DNA of 64,000 nt from Hamadaea sp013361475 (GCF_040654195.1 NZ_JBFAHM010000004.1:434001-498000), one strand, 5' to 3'; numbered from the stretch's first letter, positions 15,398-24,385 are shown. The notes: a model not told the origin generated them from the sequence alone. Made by a program: numbers and translations.

Positions 15398-17283
15398 TGG
15401 TCATCCCAGGGACGTCGGTAGGTCGGCGCGTCGGCTCGCCGGGTCATGGTCAGCGTGACGCGTACCTGGGTCTGGGCGGGCAGTCGCACGGTCAGGTAGC
15501 GGCCCTCCACGGGGTGGGCCGGCTGGTCGTCGACGCTGACGGTGTCCAGGCGGTGTTCGGCGTAGGTGCCGGCCTGGATGATGACCGACCGTGGCGTTCC
15601 GCCGAGGTTCGCGAACTCGATCACGGTATGCCCGGGGTCGATGTCGGAGACGAGGGCAGCCACATCGGCCGGGAGCCCGGCCTGGTGCGTTTCGGCGTCG
15701 TGGTAGCGGACGTGCATGTGGGCCAGCCCGCCGTTGTAGAGCACCTGTGGCGAGCCGGTGGTCAGCTGCAGCAGCGCCTCGGTGAGGACCGGATTGTGGT
15801 CCTGCCAGTGGTGGATGCCGAAGGTGTCCGGTCCGGTCGCGGGATCCACTGGATCGTTCTCGATCTGGGCGACCTTGGCCGCGCACGTGGCCAGCGCGCT
15901 GCGCAGCATGCGTTCGGGGAACTCGGGGTTGCGCCCGGCGAGGTATTCCCACCAGGGTTCGTCGTGCCCGGCCTCGTCTTTGAGGCGCTGGGTGTGGACC
16001 GCCGTCCAGTCCCAGGCCGACAGGGCGCGCAGTCGCTCGACGCGGTCGTGGTCGGCCGGATCGCGGGTCAGCTGCCACAGGGAGACGGTCAGCTGGTTGG
16101 GCATGATCGTGAAGTCGAACCAGCCGGTGTCGTCGCGCCGCTGGGGGATCATGAAGGTCGTGTCGGCCGGCATCGCGGCCAGGTGTGGCCGCCAGCGACG
16201 GCCGAGGGTGCCCATCTGCGCGGCGGTGCGCTGCTCGCCGTGGCGCATGGTGACGTCGAGCGGGTTGCGGGCGAGGTCGAGGTAACCGGGATCGCCGGTG
16301 ACCAGCAGGGCGTTGGCCGCGCCGACAAGGGCCGCCATACCGACCGAGTGCAGGCCGTGGGGCCAGGACCAGCCGTAGTGACCGCCGTACCAGCGCCCGT
16401 CGAGGTACTCGCCCACGACACCGGTCAACCCGGCGTTGTCGGGCAGCACTTCGGAGCCGGTCAGCCGGTCGCGCCAGGCGCCGGCGTACTCGGCGACCCA
16501 GTCGGCGTAGCGGCGGTCGCCGGTGAGCAGGAACGCGTTGGCGGCCAGACTGGTCGACGCGAGGTTGACCAGGGTGTCGCCGCGGCCCATGCGGTCCCAC
16601 ATCGCGCGTCCGTAGGCCCGGGCGCGGTCCGGCGATCCGGCCAGCTCGTCGAAGGGGGCGGCCTCGTCGATCCAGTCCAGCGGCAGTCCGTAGGGACGCA
16701 GCGCGAGGCTCCACGGGAAGTACGCCTCTTCGTCGCTGAATCCCCAGCGCGGTCCTTCGGAACCGTTGTGGGGCGCCCGGATCACCCGGTACGCCGGATC
16801 GTAGTTGGGCCCGCCGGGCAGGTAGAAGTCGGCGAACCGGGTGGCGAGCGCCCGTAGTTCGGCGTCGTCGGGCCGGGCCAGGCAGAGCCCGTAGAACAGC
16901 AGCATCCCCTCGCCCTGGTGGAACCAGTCGTAGCCGCGCTCCATACCCTCGTGCAGCATGCCCATCCCGGCGAGCTGGCCGGTGACGGCGCGCCAGTGGC
17001 GGTGGGCCGCGTCGAGGACGTCCTGGCCGCCGCCGAGCAGGTGCAGTGTGGGCCAGTTGAAGAACGGCTCGTAGAAGTCGTCGACACCGTCGCGCCCGTC
17101 GAGCCCGACGCCGAGGGTGTCGCGGAAGATCAGCCGGCCGTCGGCTTCGGTGTAGCGCTCGGTGAACACGCGCCAGGCGGAGTCCAGCGCGGTGAACAGG
17201 TCTCGTTCGAGGACCGCCCAGGTGGGCGGCGTGGTCAGGGTGCGGGTCGCGGACACCGTGGGGGCGGTCGGCTTGACGGACAC
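15394..17283 (-). CDS. Large cytoplasmic protein of unknown function in fucose operon
   Basis: A 629-residue protein with no signal peptide and no membrane helices. The first 500 residues are rich in paired helices and aromatic motifs such as 'NWPTLHLLGGG', 'GYDWFHQGEGMLLFYG' and 'WYGGHYGWSWPHG', which suggest an alpha/alpha toroid like many glycoside hydrolases or lyases; the last 110 are a beta-sandwich. I do not recognise a named family. It is the first gene of the four-gene minus-strand operon, starting with GTG at 17283 after TTGGAGA, next to an operator-like site. A role in cleaving or modifying a fucose-containing sugar is inferred from context only. Confidence 0.75.
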   Translation of the reverse strand: MSVKPTAPTVSATRTLTTPPTWAVLERDLFTALDSAWRVFTERYTEADGRLIFRDTLGVGLDGRDGVDDFYEPFFNWPTLHLLGGGQDVLDAAHRHWRAVTGQLAGMGMLHEGMERGYDWFHQGEGMLLFYGLCLARPDDAELRALATRFADFYLPGGPNYDPAYRVIRAPHNGSEGPRWGFSDEEAYFPWSLALRPYGLPLDWIDEAAPFDELAGSPDRARAYGRAMWDRMGRGDTLVNLASTSLAANAFLLTGDRRYADWVAEYAGAWRDRLTGSEVLPDNAGLTGVVGEYLDGRWYGGHYGWSWPHGLHSVGMAALVGAANALLVTGDPGYLDLARNPLDVTMRHGEQRTAAQMGTLGRRWRPHLAAMPADTTFMIPQRRDDTGWFDFTIMPNQLTVSLWQLTRDPADHDRVERLRALSAWDWTAVHTQRLKDEAGHDEPWWEYLAGRNPEFPERMLRSALATCAAKVAQIENDPVDPATGPDTFGIHHWQDHNPVLTEALLQLTTGSPQVLYNGGLAHMHVRYHDAETHQAGLPADVAALVSDIDPGHTVIEFANLGGTPRSVIIQAGTYAEHRLDTVSVDDQPAHPVEGRYLTVRLPAQTQVRVTLTMTRRADAPTYRRPWDDQ

Positions 17284-17301
17284 CGAGTCTCCAAATCGCT
17301 G

Positions 17302-17316
17302 ATCGATTACCGATGA
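17302..17316. promoter_or_regulatory. Candidate GntR operator, site A
   Basis: ATCGATTACCGATGA lies between the divergent 629-residue protein gene and the amidohydrolase gene. The same pattern recurs at 18253, 18288, 24196 and 24421, all in control positions of the sugar island, so it is a likely binding site for the GntR protein at 18327. Confidence 0.5.
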
Positions 17317-17381
17317 CTACAATTCACGAGCCGGTGGCGACATGTCAACCGGCGTACGCCGGCCGGACGCGAGGAGCCACC

Positions 17382-18260
17382 GTGATCGACTGCCACGTCC
17401 ACCTGTGGGACCCGGCCGACGGCCATCCGTGGATCCGCCCGGATTCTCCACACTTCCGACGCTATTCCGTCGAGGACCTGGCCGCGTCGGGAACCCCCGT
17501 AGAGGACCTGGCCACGTCGGGAACCGGCGTGCGGCTGGCTGGGTCGATTCTGGTCGAGGCCGCCCGCGGCGACGCCGGTGAAACGGCGGCTCTGTGGGAG
17601 GTGGCGCGGCGCCGTCCGGACCTGATCGCCGGGTACGTGGCCAACCTGCACGTGCACGCGGATGCCGGGCCGGCCGCGTTCGCAGCGCTGCTCGACCGGT
17701 ACGCCCCCAACGGGATGCGGCTGGGCGGCCCGGACTGGCCGCGTACGCCTGAATCCGCCCGAGCCCTCGTGCCGATGCTCGCCGAGCGTGGGGTGGCGTT
17801 GGAACTCAACCTGATTCACGGCGCGCTGCGCACCGCCGCCGAGGTGGCCGACCGGCATCCGGAGCTGACCGTGATCGTCGACCACCTCGGCAATCCGGGC
17901 AACCTGTCCGCCGAGGACCCGGCGACCTGGCGGGCCGACGTCGCGTACGCCGCCCGCCGGCCGAACGTGGTGATCAAGATCTCGGGACTGCTGACCCAGC
18001 AGCGGGGCGTACGCGCTGCCCGGGTGGCCGAGCTGGTGCGGCACGCCGTCGCCTCGTTCGGCCCGGAGCGCTGTCTGGTCGGCTCCGACTGGCCGATCTG
18101 CCTGACGGCCGGGTCCCGGGCCGAGGCGCTGGAGCTGGCCCTGCTCGGCCTGACCGGCCTGACGGCGGCCGAATGTGAGCGTGTCCTGCACGGCACCGCG
18201 GAACGCGTCTATCGCCTGCGCCGGGTCGCCACCGAGCCCGACACCAGGCATGATCGATAA
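17382..18260 (+). CDS. Amidohydrolase-fold lactonase (L-fuconolactonase type)
   Basis: A 292-residue TIM-barrel hydrolase of the COG3618 lactonase group. The metal-binding 'DCHVHLW' is right at the N-terminus (His5, His7), 'IVDHLGNPG' and 'LVGSDWPI' supply the later active-site His and Asp. It probably hydrolyses L-fuconolactone, the product of the neighbouring reductase. The GTG at 17382 with GAGGAG five bases upstream is preferred over an ATG at 17313, because the family starts at the HxH motif. Residues 30-49 contain a duplicated ten-residue block. The stop codon lies inside a candidate operator. Confidence 0.87.
   Translation: MIDCHVHLWDPADGHPWIRPDSPHFRRYSVEDLAASGTPVEDLATSGTGVRLAGSILVEAARGDAGETAALWEVARRRPDLIAGYVANLHVHADAGPAAFAALLDRYAPNGMRLGGPDWPRTPESARALVPMLAERGVALELNLIHGALRTAAEVADRHPELTVIVDHLGNPGNLSAEDPATWRADVAYAARRPNVVIKISGLLTQQRGVRAARVAELVRHAVASFGPERCLVGSDWPICLTAGSRAEALELALLGLTGLTAAECERVLHGTAERVYRLRRVATEPDTRHDR
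17469..17528 (+). repeat. 30-bp in-frame tandem duplication inside amidohydrolase gene
   Basis: Bases 17469-17498 and 17499-17528 differ at four positions and encode VEDLAASGTP followed by VEDLATSGTG. The copy keeps frame and lengthens a surface loop after the first barrel strand. Confidence 0.8.
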
Positions 18261-18299
18261 GCGATGAACGCTCGCAGGTCCGCTATCATCGACAAGCGG
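18253..18299. promoter_or_regulatory. Candidate GntR operators, sites B1 and B2
   Basis: ATCGATAAGCGATGA (18253-18267, covering the stop of the amidohydrolase gene) and a second, weaker copy ATCGACAAGCGG (18288-18299) lie 60 and 28 bases before the GntR start codon. Two spaced sites in front of the regulator gene are what autoregulation would look like. Confidence 0.5.
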
Positions 18300-18326
18300 A
18301 TCCGGTATCCACATGATGGGGAACTC

Positions 18327-19055
18327 ATGGCACCGAAACAACCAGCGGACAACGCGGCGGGCGGCTTCGCCTCCACCCTGGGCACGAAGAAGGTCCGGCA
18401 CACGCTGATCTCCGACCGGGTGTACGAGCTGCTGCGGTCGGCCATCGTGGAGGGCGAGCTCGCACCGAACGAGCGCGTCGTGGAGTCCGAGATCGCCCGG
18501 CGGCTCGGGGTGAGCCAGGCTCCCGTCCGCGAGGCGGTCAAGCAGCTGGCCCGTGAGGGGCTGCTGACCCATATCCCACGCCGGGGCAACTTCGTCGTGG
18601 AGATCTCCGGTCAGGACGCCGACAACGCCCGCCAGGTCCGCGAACCGCTGGAGCGGCTGGCCGCCCACCTGGCCGCCGAGCGGATCACCGACGAGCACCT
18701 GCGCGAGCTGGGCGAGCTGGTGGATCAGATGCACCGCGCGGTGGCCATCAACGACATCAGCCGGTTCCGGGACGCCGACATCGCCTTCCATTCGCTGGTC
18801 AGCCAGGCCTCCGGCAACCAGTTCCTCCTGCGCATGTGGGAGCTGCTCGAACCGAGCCTGCGCGCGCTGCACGCCATCGCGGATCCGCTGTTCGAAGGCG
18901 ACTGGCATGCGATGGCCGACGAGCACGGGCGGCTGATGTCGCTGCTGCGCGACGGCGACCCGGACAAGGCCGCTGAGGCGTTCGCCGCCCACGCCGCAGG
19001 CCGGGCCCCCGTCGCCGACCTGCGCGCCGAGAAGAAGCCCGCGCGGGGCAAGTGA
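18327..19055 (+). CDS. GntR-family (FadR/FCD subfamily) transcriptional regulator
   Basis: A 242-residue regulator. Residues about 25-95 form the winged helix ('EIARRLGVSQAPVREAVKQL', then the wing 'IPRRGNFVV'). Residues about 105-230 are an all-helical FCD ligand domain with the metal-binding pattern Asp ('FRDADIAFH') and later His residues ('DEHGRLM', 'FAAHAAGRA'). FCD regulators commonly sense sugar acids. The ATG at 18327 after GGGGAA is preferred over an in-frame ATG at 18264. It sits between the two halves of the sugar island and probably represses it. Confidence 0.93.
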   Translation: MAPKQPADNAAGGFASTLGTKKVRHTLISDRVYELLRSAIVEGELAPNERVVESEIARRLGVSQAPVREAVKQLAREGLLTHIPRRGNFVVEISGQDADNARQVREPLERLAAHLAAERITDEHLRELGELVDQMHRAVAINDISRFRDADIAFHSLVSQASGNQFLLRMWELLEPSLRALHAIADPLFEGDWHAMADEHGRLMSLLRDGDPDKAAEAFAAHAAGRAPVADLRAEKKPARGK

Positions 19056-19063
19056 CGCACGGG

Positions 19064-19094
19064 CGTCCCGGGCCGCTCGTCGCGGCCCGGGACG
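19064..19094. terminator. Strong hairpin terminator after GntR gene
   Basis: CGTCCCGGGCCGC (19064-19076) and GCGGCCCGGGACG (19082-19094) form a perfect 13-bp stem with a five-base loop. It lies between the GntR stop and the convergent beta-helix gene, and can serve both. Confidence 0.7.
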
Positions 19095-19108
19095 TCTGCT
19101 GAGGTTCG

Positions 19109-21070
19109 TCAGCGGGTCGCGCCGGCGATCCACATCGGGGCTCCATATTGGTACGCGCCGAGGCTCGGCACGGGGTCGGTCGACCCGTCGTTGATCCCCG
19201 GCAACGGGATCGCCTGCTGACGTGCCGGTGAGGCGTCCGTGAGCCGGAAATCGTGGCCGGCCGCGTCGACGAACAGCGGATCGACCTCCGGCGCGAGGTT
19301 GTTCGACAGGACCATGCCGCCGTTGGTGGCGTCGGTCAGCCCGCGGAACGTGCCGATGTTGTTGTAGACCTTCGTCCCGGTCGACTGGCCCGGTCCCTTG
19401 ACGTAGAAGAACGTGCCGCCGCCGGTGTTGTTGTAGACGCCGTTGTTGCACGAGCAGCTGCCGAGTCCGTTGAGCATGATCGTGCCCTCGGGGTTGCCCC
19501 AGCCGACGTTGTTGGCGATGACGATGTTGCTCTGCCCGTTGTCGGCGTACACGCCGGTCACGCCGAACGACGTCACGCCCTTGCGCGGCGCGGGATCGTG
19601 GAGCACGTTGTGGTCGATCGAGGTTTGCAGCATGTCCGATCCGCAGCAGGTGTAGACCGCGGCCACGTCCAGGCTCAGCTTGGCGTACTGGGAGATGTCG
19701 TTGTAGGCGATGCGGTCCGGGCCCGGCGTACCGCCGATGGCGTTGTCCCACTGCAGGTTCACGCCGCTGCGGCCGACCCGGTAGATCGTGTTGTGGGTGA
19801 CCGTCTGGCTGTTGCCCTGCACCGCGACGCCGGCCGCGTACGTGCCGAGGTAGTCCACGTCGTGGATGACGTTGTTGATCGCCGAGTTGCGCTGCCCGCG
19901 CAGGGCCACGCCGTTGCCGGCGCTCAGCGACAGGTCGCTGTTGATCACCTGGTTGTCGGTGCCGTTGAGGACGATGCCGGTGTCGGCGACGCCACGGGTG
20001 ACCGTCGAACCGCAGTCGGTCGCGCCCCGGGTGATGTCGGTGTAGTGCGACAGGTAGGTCGCGGTGATTCCGTCGATCACATCGTTGGTGCTGCCGACGC
20101 CGGTCTCGATGCTGCTGGCGAACAGCTTCACTCCGGCGACCTTCGTGTGGCTGGCGTTGCGCAGGTCGAAGGCGAGTTTGCGGGACTTGGCCTCGATGGT
20201 GTGCGCGCTGGGGTCGTCCTCGCTGTAGAGGTAGAGGCGCTTGGCCGGGGCGTCGTAGAACCAGGTGCCGGGGGCGGCCAGCTCACCGATCTTGCCGGTC
20301 AGGGCGTACCGGGTGTCGTTGGGCACGATCTTGTGGATGCAGGGCGGCGCGATGTCGAGGGTCACCGAGCCGACGTCGGAGGAGGCCACCGTCCCGGTCG
20401 CCGTGATATACCAGTAGTTGGTCTGCACCCGGGCGCCGTTCCAGTACCCGGCCGGGCGGGTCAGCGCCGGGTCGACGATCGTGGCGGCGGCGCTGCCGGT
20501 CTTCGCGTACTGGAAGACCGGGTCGAGCAGGGTGAGCCCCGGGTAGGGCCATTGCGCCTCGACGTCCATCCGCTTGTCGGTGAAGATCTGCACTGTGGAC
20601 ACGTCGGAGCCGAGGTCGACGGCGGTGCTGTAGACGTGACCGGCGTCGACCGCGGCGCTGAACGGCGAGCCCACGGCGTACGGGTCGGTCTGCGCGATCT
20701 GTTGCACGGCGGCGCTGGTGACCTGGGTCCAGCCGGACACGCGCGTGGCGCCGCTGACGGTGACGTCGGCGCCGGGCGCGGGCCGGTAGGTGATGGGCTG
20801 GCCGGCGGTGCCCGAGCGGGCCGGCACCACCGTCTCCTCGTAGGTGCCGGACATGATCAGGCAGGTGTCGCCGGGCACCATGACGTCGGCGCACTGCTGG
20901 ATGGTCGGGAACGGCGCGGCGGCCGACCGGCCCGCGAACGCCGGCTTGCCCCAGCCTCCGACGTAGTAGGTGGTGCCCTGGCGGCCGTGCGCGGCGGCGG
21001 GCGCGGCGGGAAGGACGACTCCCACCGCGGCCAGCACCGCTACGACTGCTTTCGTGCTGACTACTTTCAT
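19109..21070 (-). CDS. Secreted right-handed beta-helix protein (polysaccharide lyase/hydrolase-like)
   Basis: A 653-residue exported protein. A signal peptide with cleavage after 'PAAPAAA' near residue 27 is followed by 'GTTYYVGGWGKPAFAG' and 'PFPTIQQCADVMVPGDTCLI', the usual opening of pectate-lyase-like beta-helix enzymes. Residues about 320-600 contain many Asn-rich helix rungs ('NQVINSDLSLSAGNGV', 'NSAINNVIHDVDYLG'). Several Cys pairs (CCGSD, CSCNN) suit an extracellular protein. It presumably binds or cuts a polysaccharide to feed the ABC importer encoded just upstream (52-bp gap, same strand). The actual linkage cannot be predicted. Confidence 0.85.
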   Translation of the reverse strand: MKVVSTKAVVAVLAAVGVVLPAAPAAAHGRQGTTYYVGGWGKPAFAGRSAAAPFPTIQQCADVMVPGDTCLIMSGTYEETVVPARSGTAGQPITYRPAPGADVTVSGATRVSGWTQVTSAAVQQIAQTDPYAVGSPFSAAVDAGHVYSTAVDLGSDVSTVQIFTDKRMDVEAQWPYPGLTLLDPVFQYAKTGSAAATIVDPALTRPAGYWNGARVQTNYWYITATGTVASSDVGSVTLDIAPPCIHKIVPNDTRYALTGKIGELAAPGTWFYDAPAKRLYLYSEDDPSAHTIEAKSRKLAFDLRNASHTKVAGVKLFASSIETGVGSTNDVIDGITATYLSHYTDITRGATDCGSTVTRGVADTGIVLNGTDNQVINSDLSLSAGNGVALRGQRNSAINNVIHDVDYLGTYAAGVAVQGNSQTVTHNTIYRVGRSGVNLQWDNAIGGTPGPDRIAYNDISQYAKLSLDVAAVYTCCGSDMLQTSIDHNVLHDPAPRKGVTSFGVTGVYADNGQSNIVIANNVGWGNPEGTIMLNGLGSCSCNNGVYNNTGGGTFFYVKGPGQSTGTKVYNNIGTFRGLTDATNGGMVLSNNLAPEVDPLFVDAAGHDFRLTDASPARQQAIPLPGINDGSTDPVPSLGAYQYGAPMWIAGATR

Positions 21071-21122
21071 GCCTATCTCCCGTCCCGGGTGGATGGATGG
21101 TCGACGTGCGATGAACCTCAGG

Positions 21123-21974
21123 TCAGCCCTTCACCGCTCCGACGGTGAGTCCGCTGATGATGTGGCGTTGCATGTAGAGGAAGAAGACGACCACCGGCGC
21201 GATCGCCAGCAGCAGGTTGGGGAAGACCTTCGTCAGGTCGGTCGAGTACTGGCTGATTCCGGCGTAGATCGCGGTGGTCACCGTGTACTTGCCCGAGCCC
21301 GGGCTCAGCAGGATCTGCGGGCTGACGAAGTCGTTCCAGATGCCGATCGAATTGAGGATCAGCACCGTGACGACGGCCGGTCGCATGAGCGGGAAGATGA
21401 TCGTCCAGAAGGTACGCAGCCGGCCGGCCCCGTCGATCATCGCGGCCTGGTCGATGGAGGCCGGGATGGTGCGGATGAAGCCGACGAACAGGAAGATGCT
21501 CACCGGCAGCGTCGAGGCGACGTCGTGGGCGATGAGACCGGCCACGGTGTTGGCCAGCCCGATCGATCGCAGCACGTAGATCACCGGGATGATCAGGGCC
21601 GCGCCGGGGATGAAGGTGCCGGCCAGGAAGTAGAGCATCACCAGTTGCGTGCGCCGTTTGAGGCTGCGCGCGATCGCGTACGCGGCGGGACCGGCCATCA
21701 CGATGCACAGGATGTCGACGACGACGACCAGGAAGAGGGTGAACCCATAGCCCTGGATGACGTTGTACTGCGGGCTGCGTACCGCGTCCATGAGGTGCCG
21801 GACGGTGAGGTCGGCCAACGGCAGCGAGAACGGGCTGTTGAGGATGTCCTCCTGCGACTTGAAGCTGTTGACCACCAGCAGGTAGACCGGCACCGTCATG
21901 ACCACCAGCAGGGCCAGCAGCATCAACGGGCGTACGGGCGATCGCCGTGGCCGCCCGGCGTGTCCTTGGACCAT
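21123..21974 (-). CDS. Sugar ABC transporter permease (MalG type)
   Basis: A 283-residue inner-membrane permease with six hydrophobic segments. The ATPase-docking EAA-like loop reads 'PASIDQAAMIDGAGRLRTFWTIIFPLMRPA' in the C-terminal half, as in MalG proteins. The ATG at 21974 is chosen because AGGAGG lies eight bases upstream; a TTG at 21980 is too close. It pairs with the permease gene 12 bases upstream. The importer has no ATPase gene nearby, which is usual in actinomycetes where one shared ATPase serves many importers. Confidence 0.93.
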   Translation of the reverse strand: MVQGHAGRPRRSPVRPLMLLALLVVMTVPVYLLVVNSFKSQEDILNSPFSLPLADLTVRHLMDAVRSPQYNVIQGYGFTLFLVVVVDILCIVMAGPAAYAIARSLKRRTQLVMLYFLAGTFIPGAALIIPVIYVLRSIGLANTVAGLIAHDVASTLPVSIFLFVGFIRTIPASIDQAAMIDGAGRLRTFWTIIFPLMRPAVVTVLILNSIGIWNDFVSPQILLSPGSGKYTVTTAIYAGISQYSTDLTKVFPNLLLAIAPVVVFFLYMQRHIISGLTVGAVKG

Positions 21975-21986
21975 GATCAACGCCTC

Positions 21987-22940
21987 CTAACTCGCCACGT
22001 CCGTGTCCTGGCGATTCCGCAGTGCGGTCACCACCAGGGCGAGGACGGCCGACACGACCATGAGGAAGACGGCCTGGGCGGTGGCGTAGCCGACCTTGGT
22101 CCCCTCGAAGGAGCGGGCCAGGATGACGTACGCGTAGGTCTGCGTCGCCCCGGCGGGGCCGCCGCCGGTCAAGCTGACGACCAGGTCGTACGTGCGGATC
22201 AGGCCGATGAGGTTGAGGACGGTGGCCACCGTGACGACCGGGGCGATCATCGGAATGACCACGCGGCGGTTGGTCTGCCACCGGCTCGCGCCGTCGATGG
22301 CGGCGGCCTCGACCAGTTCGGCCGGGACCGTCTGCAGGGCGGCCACGAAGAGCACCACGTTGAACCCGAACCCGGCCCAGACGATGACGCCGATCAGCGA
22401 GATCAGGGCGAGCTTCTCCTCGAAGAGGAAGCCGATCGGCCCCATCCCGAACTTCGCCACCGTGTTGTTGATCGCGCCGTTGGTGCCGAGGATCGCCGAC
22501 CACAGGTAACCCAGGATCAGGGCGCTGATGACGTGCGGGTAGTAGGCCAGCGCCCGGAAGAACGAGTTCGTGCGGGACGACTGTTTGAGCAGCAGCGCGT
22601 ACGCCAGCCCACCGCCGATCATGAGCACGGTGCCGCTGACGGCGACGATCGCGGTCACATACCAGGCGCTTTGGGTGTTCGGATCGTCGAACAGGTGCCG
22701 GTAGTTGTCCCAGCCGATGAACGCGGCTTCGGAGAAGCCGTTCCAGTCGGTCAGGCTCAGGTAGATCGCCACTCCGACCGGCACGATCGTCATCACCGTG
22801 TAGAGCACGACGGACGGGGCGAGCAGGCCGGTGGTGACGGCTCCGGCCCGGAAGCGCGCCCAGCGGCGGCTGTGGGACCGGCCCAGGCGCGACCCGGTGG
22901 ATCGCGCCTGGGACCGGGTTACTTCTGCGAGTTCCACCAC
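21987..22940 (-). CDS. Sugar ABC transporter permease (MalF/UgpA type)
   Basis: A 317-residue inner-membrane permease with six hydrophobic helices after a basic N-terminal tail. The EAA loop is 'PAELVEAAAIDGASRWQTNRRVVIPMIAP'. It is the partner of the MalG-type protein encoded downstream. The GTG start at 22940 overlaps the end of the solute-binding protein gene by 22 bases, so the three genes are tightly coupled; a GTG at 22937 is equally possible. Substrate is inferred from the island to be a fucose-containing sugar. Confidence 0.92.
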   Translation of the reverse strand: MVELAEVTRSQARSTGSRLGRSHSRRWARFRAGAVTTGLLAPSVVLYTVMTIVPVGVAIYLSLTDWNGFSEAAFIGWDNYRHLFDDPNTQSAWYVTAIVAVSGTVLMIGGGLAYALLLKQSSRTNSFFRALAYYPHVISALILGYLWSAILGTNGAINNTVAKFGMGPIGFLFEEKLALISLIGVIVWAGFGFNVVLFVAALQTVPAELVEAAAIDGASRWQTNRRVVIPMIAPVVTVATVLNLIGLIRTYDLVVSLTGGGPAGATQTYAYVILARSFEGTKVGYATAQAVFLMVVSAVLALVVTALRNRQDTDVAS

Positions 22941-24166
22941 TTGTCCAAACCGGCGGCCACCTGCTGGGCGGTGGCGTTGCTGTACAGCGACTGGACCTGC
23001 GTGTTGAGTTCACTGGAGAAGCCGCTGATCGGCTGGCGCTCGCCCGCCTTGACCAGCACCGACGGCGAGGCGTCGAGGATCTGCTGCACCGCGGTGCCGA
23101 GGCTGGACATCTTGTAGGTGAAGCCCTTGCGCAAGTTGCCGTCCGCCGCGAGCTGGCTTTCGATCGCGGTGGGGTCGGTGGTCAGCCACTTGACGAAGTC
23201 GATCGCGGCCGCCTTGTGCTTGGAGGCGCTGGCCACGACATAGGGGTTGGCGATGTTGCCGACCTGGCCCGACGGGTACGCCCCGTCGGTCGGCATGGTG
23301 AACACGCCGATGTCGTCGCTCTTCTTGGCGGCGTCGGCCGCGGGGACGAAGAACGATCCCATCACGTACATGGCCGACTTGCCGTTGACGAAGTCGGTCT
23401 GGCCGTCGGCGTACGTCAGGCCCAGGGCGCTCTTCTGCAGGTAGCCCTGGCTGATCCAGTTCTTGTAGCGCTCGAGGTACTTGACGTAGTCGCTGCCGGC
23501 GAAGGTGACCGAGCCGGCCTTGCGCTTGGCGTACCAGTCGGCGTCGGCGGTCAGCAGGCCCGAGTCGTTGACCAGGGTGAACTGCCCACCGGGAACCCAC
23601 TGGCCGGCGGTCTGCAGCGGCGCGTACCCGGCCGCCTTGAGCTTGCCCATCGCGTCGGAGAACTGATCGAGGGTCTTGATGTCGGCCGCGACCAGGCCGG
23701 CCTTGGTGAACGCGGCCTTGTTGTAGAAGACCAGCGACTGGATCTGCACGCCCACGCCGACGAGATAGCGCTTTCCGTCGATCGCGTACTGGTCGACCAG
23801 CGGCGTGTCCTTGATCCAGTCCTGGTCGGACAGGTCGGTGAACAGGCTCGCGTTCTCCTTGGTGGGGGTGATCTGCTGGGCGATGTCCGGCGGGTCGCCG
23901 GCGGCCAGGTCCTGCGTCAGCTTCGCCTGTGCCGAGACCGTCCCGGTCAGCTCCAGCTTGATCTTGACGTCCGGGTGGCTCTTCTCGTAGTTGGCGAACA
24001 GCCCCGTCCAGTACTGCTCGGTCAGGTTCGGAGTGATGTTGACGATGATGCGCAGCGTCGTCTGCCCGTTCGAGTCGCCCGAGTCGCTCGAGCAGCCCAC
24101 GGCCGATGCCGCGACCACGGTCGCCGCGACCGCCGCCGTCCACGTTCGGCGCCAGAGTCGTCTCAT
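22919..24166 (-). CDS. Sugar ABC transporter solute-binding lipoprotein
   Basis: A 415-residue extracellular sugar-binding protein. The N-terminus is a lipoprotein signal with lipobox 'ASAVGC' (Cys25), followed by a Ser/Asp-rich linker and a family-1 binding fold ('TEQYWTGLFANYEKSHPDVKIKLE', 'GDPPDIAQQ', 'AMYVMGSFF'). It delivers its sugar to the two permeases encoded downstream in the same operon. The promoter region immediately upstream holds a TTGACC/TACATC pair and the island's operator motif. Confidence 0.95.
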   Translation of the reverse strand: MRRLWRRTWTAAVAATVVAASAVGCSSDSGDSNGQTTLRIIVNITPNLTEQYWTGLFANYEKSHPDVKIKLELTGTVSAQAKLTQDLAAGDPPDIAQQITPTKENASLFTDLSDQDWIKDTPLVDQYAIDGKRYLVGVGVQIQSLVFYNKAAFTKAGLVAADIKTLDQFSDAMGKLKAAGYAPLQTAGQWVPGGQFTLVNDSGLLTADADWYAKRKAGSVTFAGSDYVKYLERYKNWISQGYLQKSALGLTYADGQTDFVNGKSAMYVMGSFFVPAADAAKKSDDIGVFTMPTDGAYPSGQVGNIANPYVVASASKHKAAAIDFVKWLTTDPTAIESQLAADGNLRKGFTYKMSSLGTAVQQILDASPSVLVKAGERQPISGFSSELNTQVQSLYSNATAQQVAAGLDKWWNSQK

Positions 24167-24195
24167 GTCTCCACTCCATTACGTAGTCGTGAATA

Positions 24196-24237
24196 ATCGA
24201 TAGTCGAGATGTAACCACGCGGTCTGGGGAAGGTCAA
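24196..24237 (-). promoter_or_regulatory. Promoter and operator of the ABC importer operon, site C
   Basis: On the minus strand TTGACC (24232-24237) is followed after 18 bases by TACATC (24208-24213), then by CTATCGATTA with its ATCGAT core at 24196-24201. The arrangement is nearly the same as in the divergent promoter at 24386-24428, with the operator just downstream of -10. Confidence 0.55.
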
Positions 24238-24385
24238 GAGCTCCGGTCGGCGGTGGTCACGCTCCCCTGTCTGCGTGATCATGAACTTACCGTCGCGCTC
24301 GACCGGCGCGCCGTGTCCGCCAGCCCCTGATCAACTCCCCTGCCCCATGATCGTCAACCGGCGGCCGCCCGGCGAACGCGGGGTT

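Noticed and set aside
20970..23117. A long plus-strand open frame opposite the ABC permeases
   Set aside because: Its product is repetitive His/Asp/Arg/Gly text; the minus-strand permeases carry clear family motifs and membrane segments.
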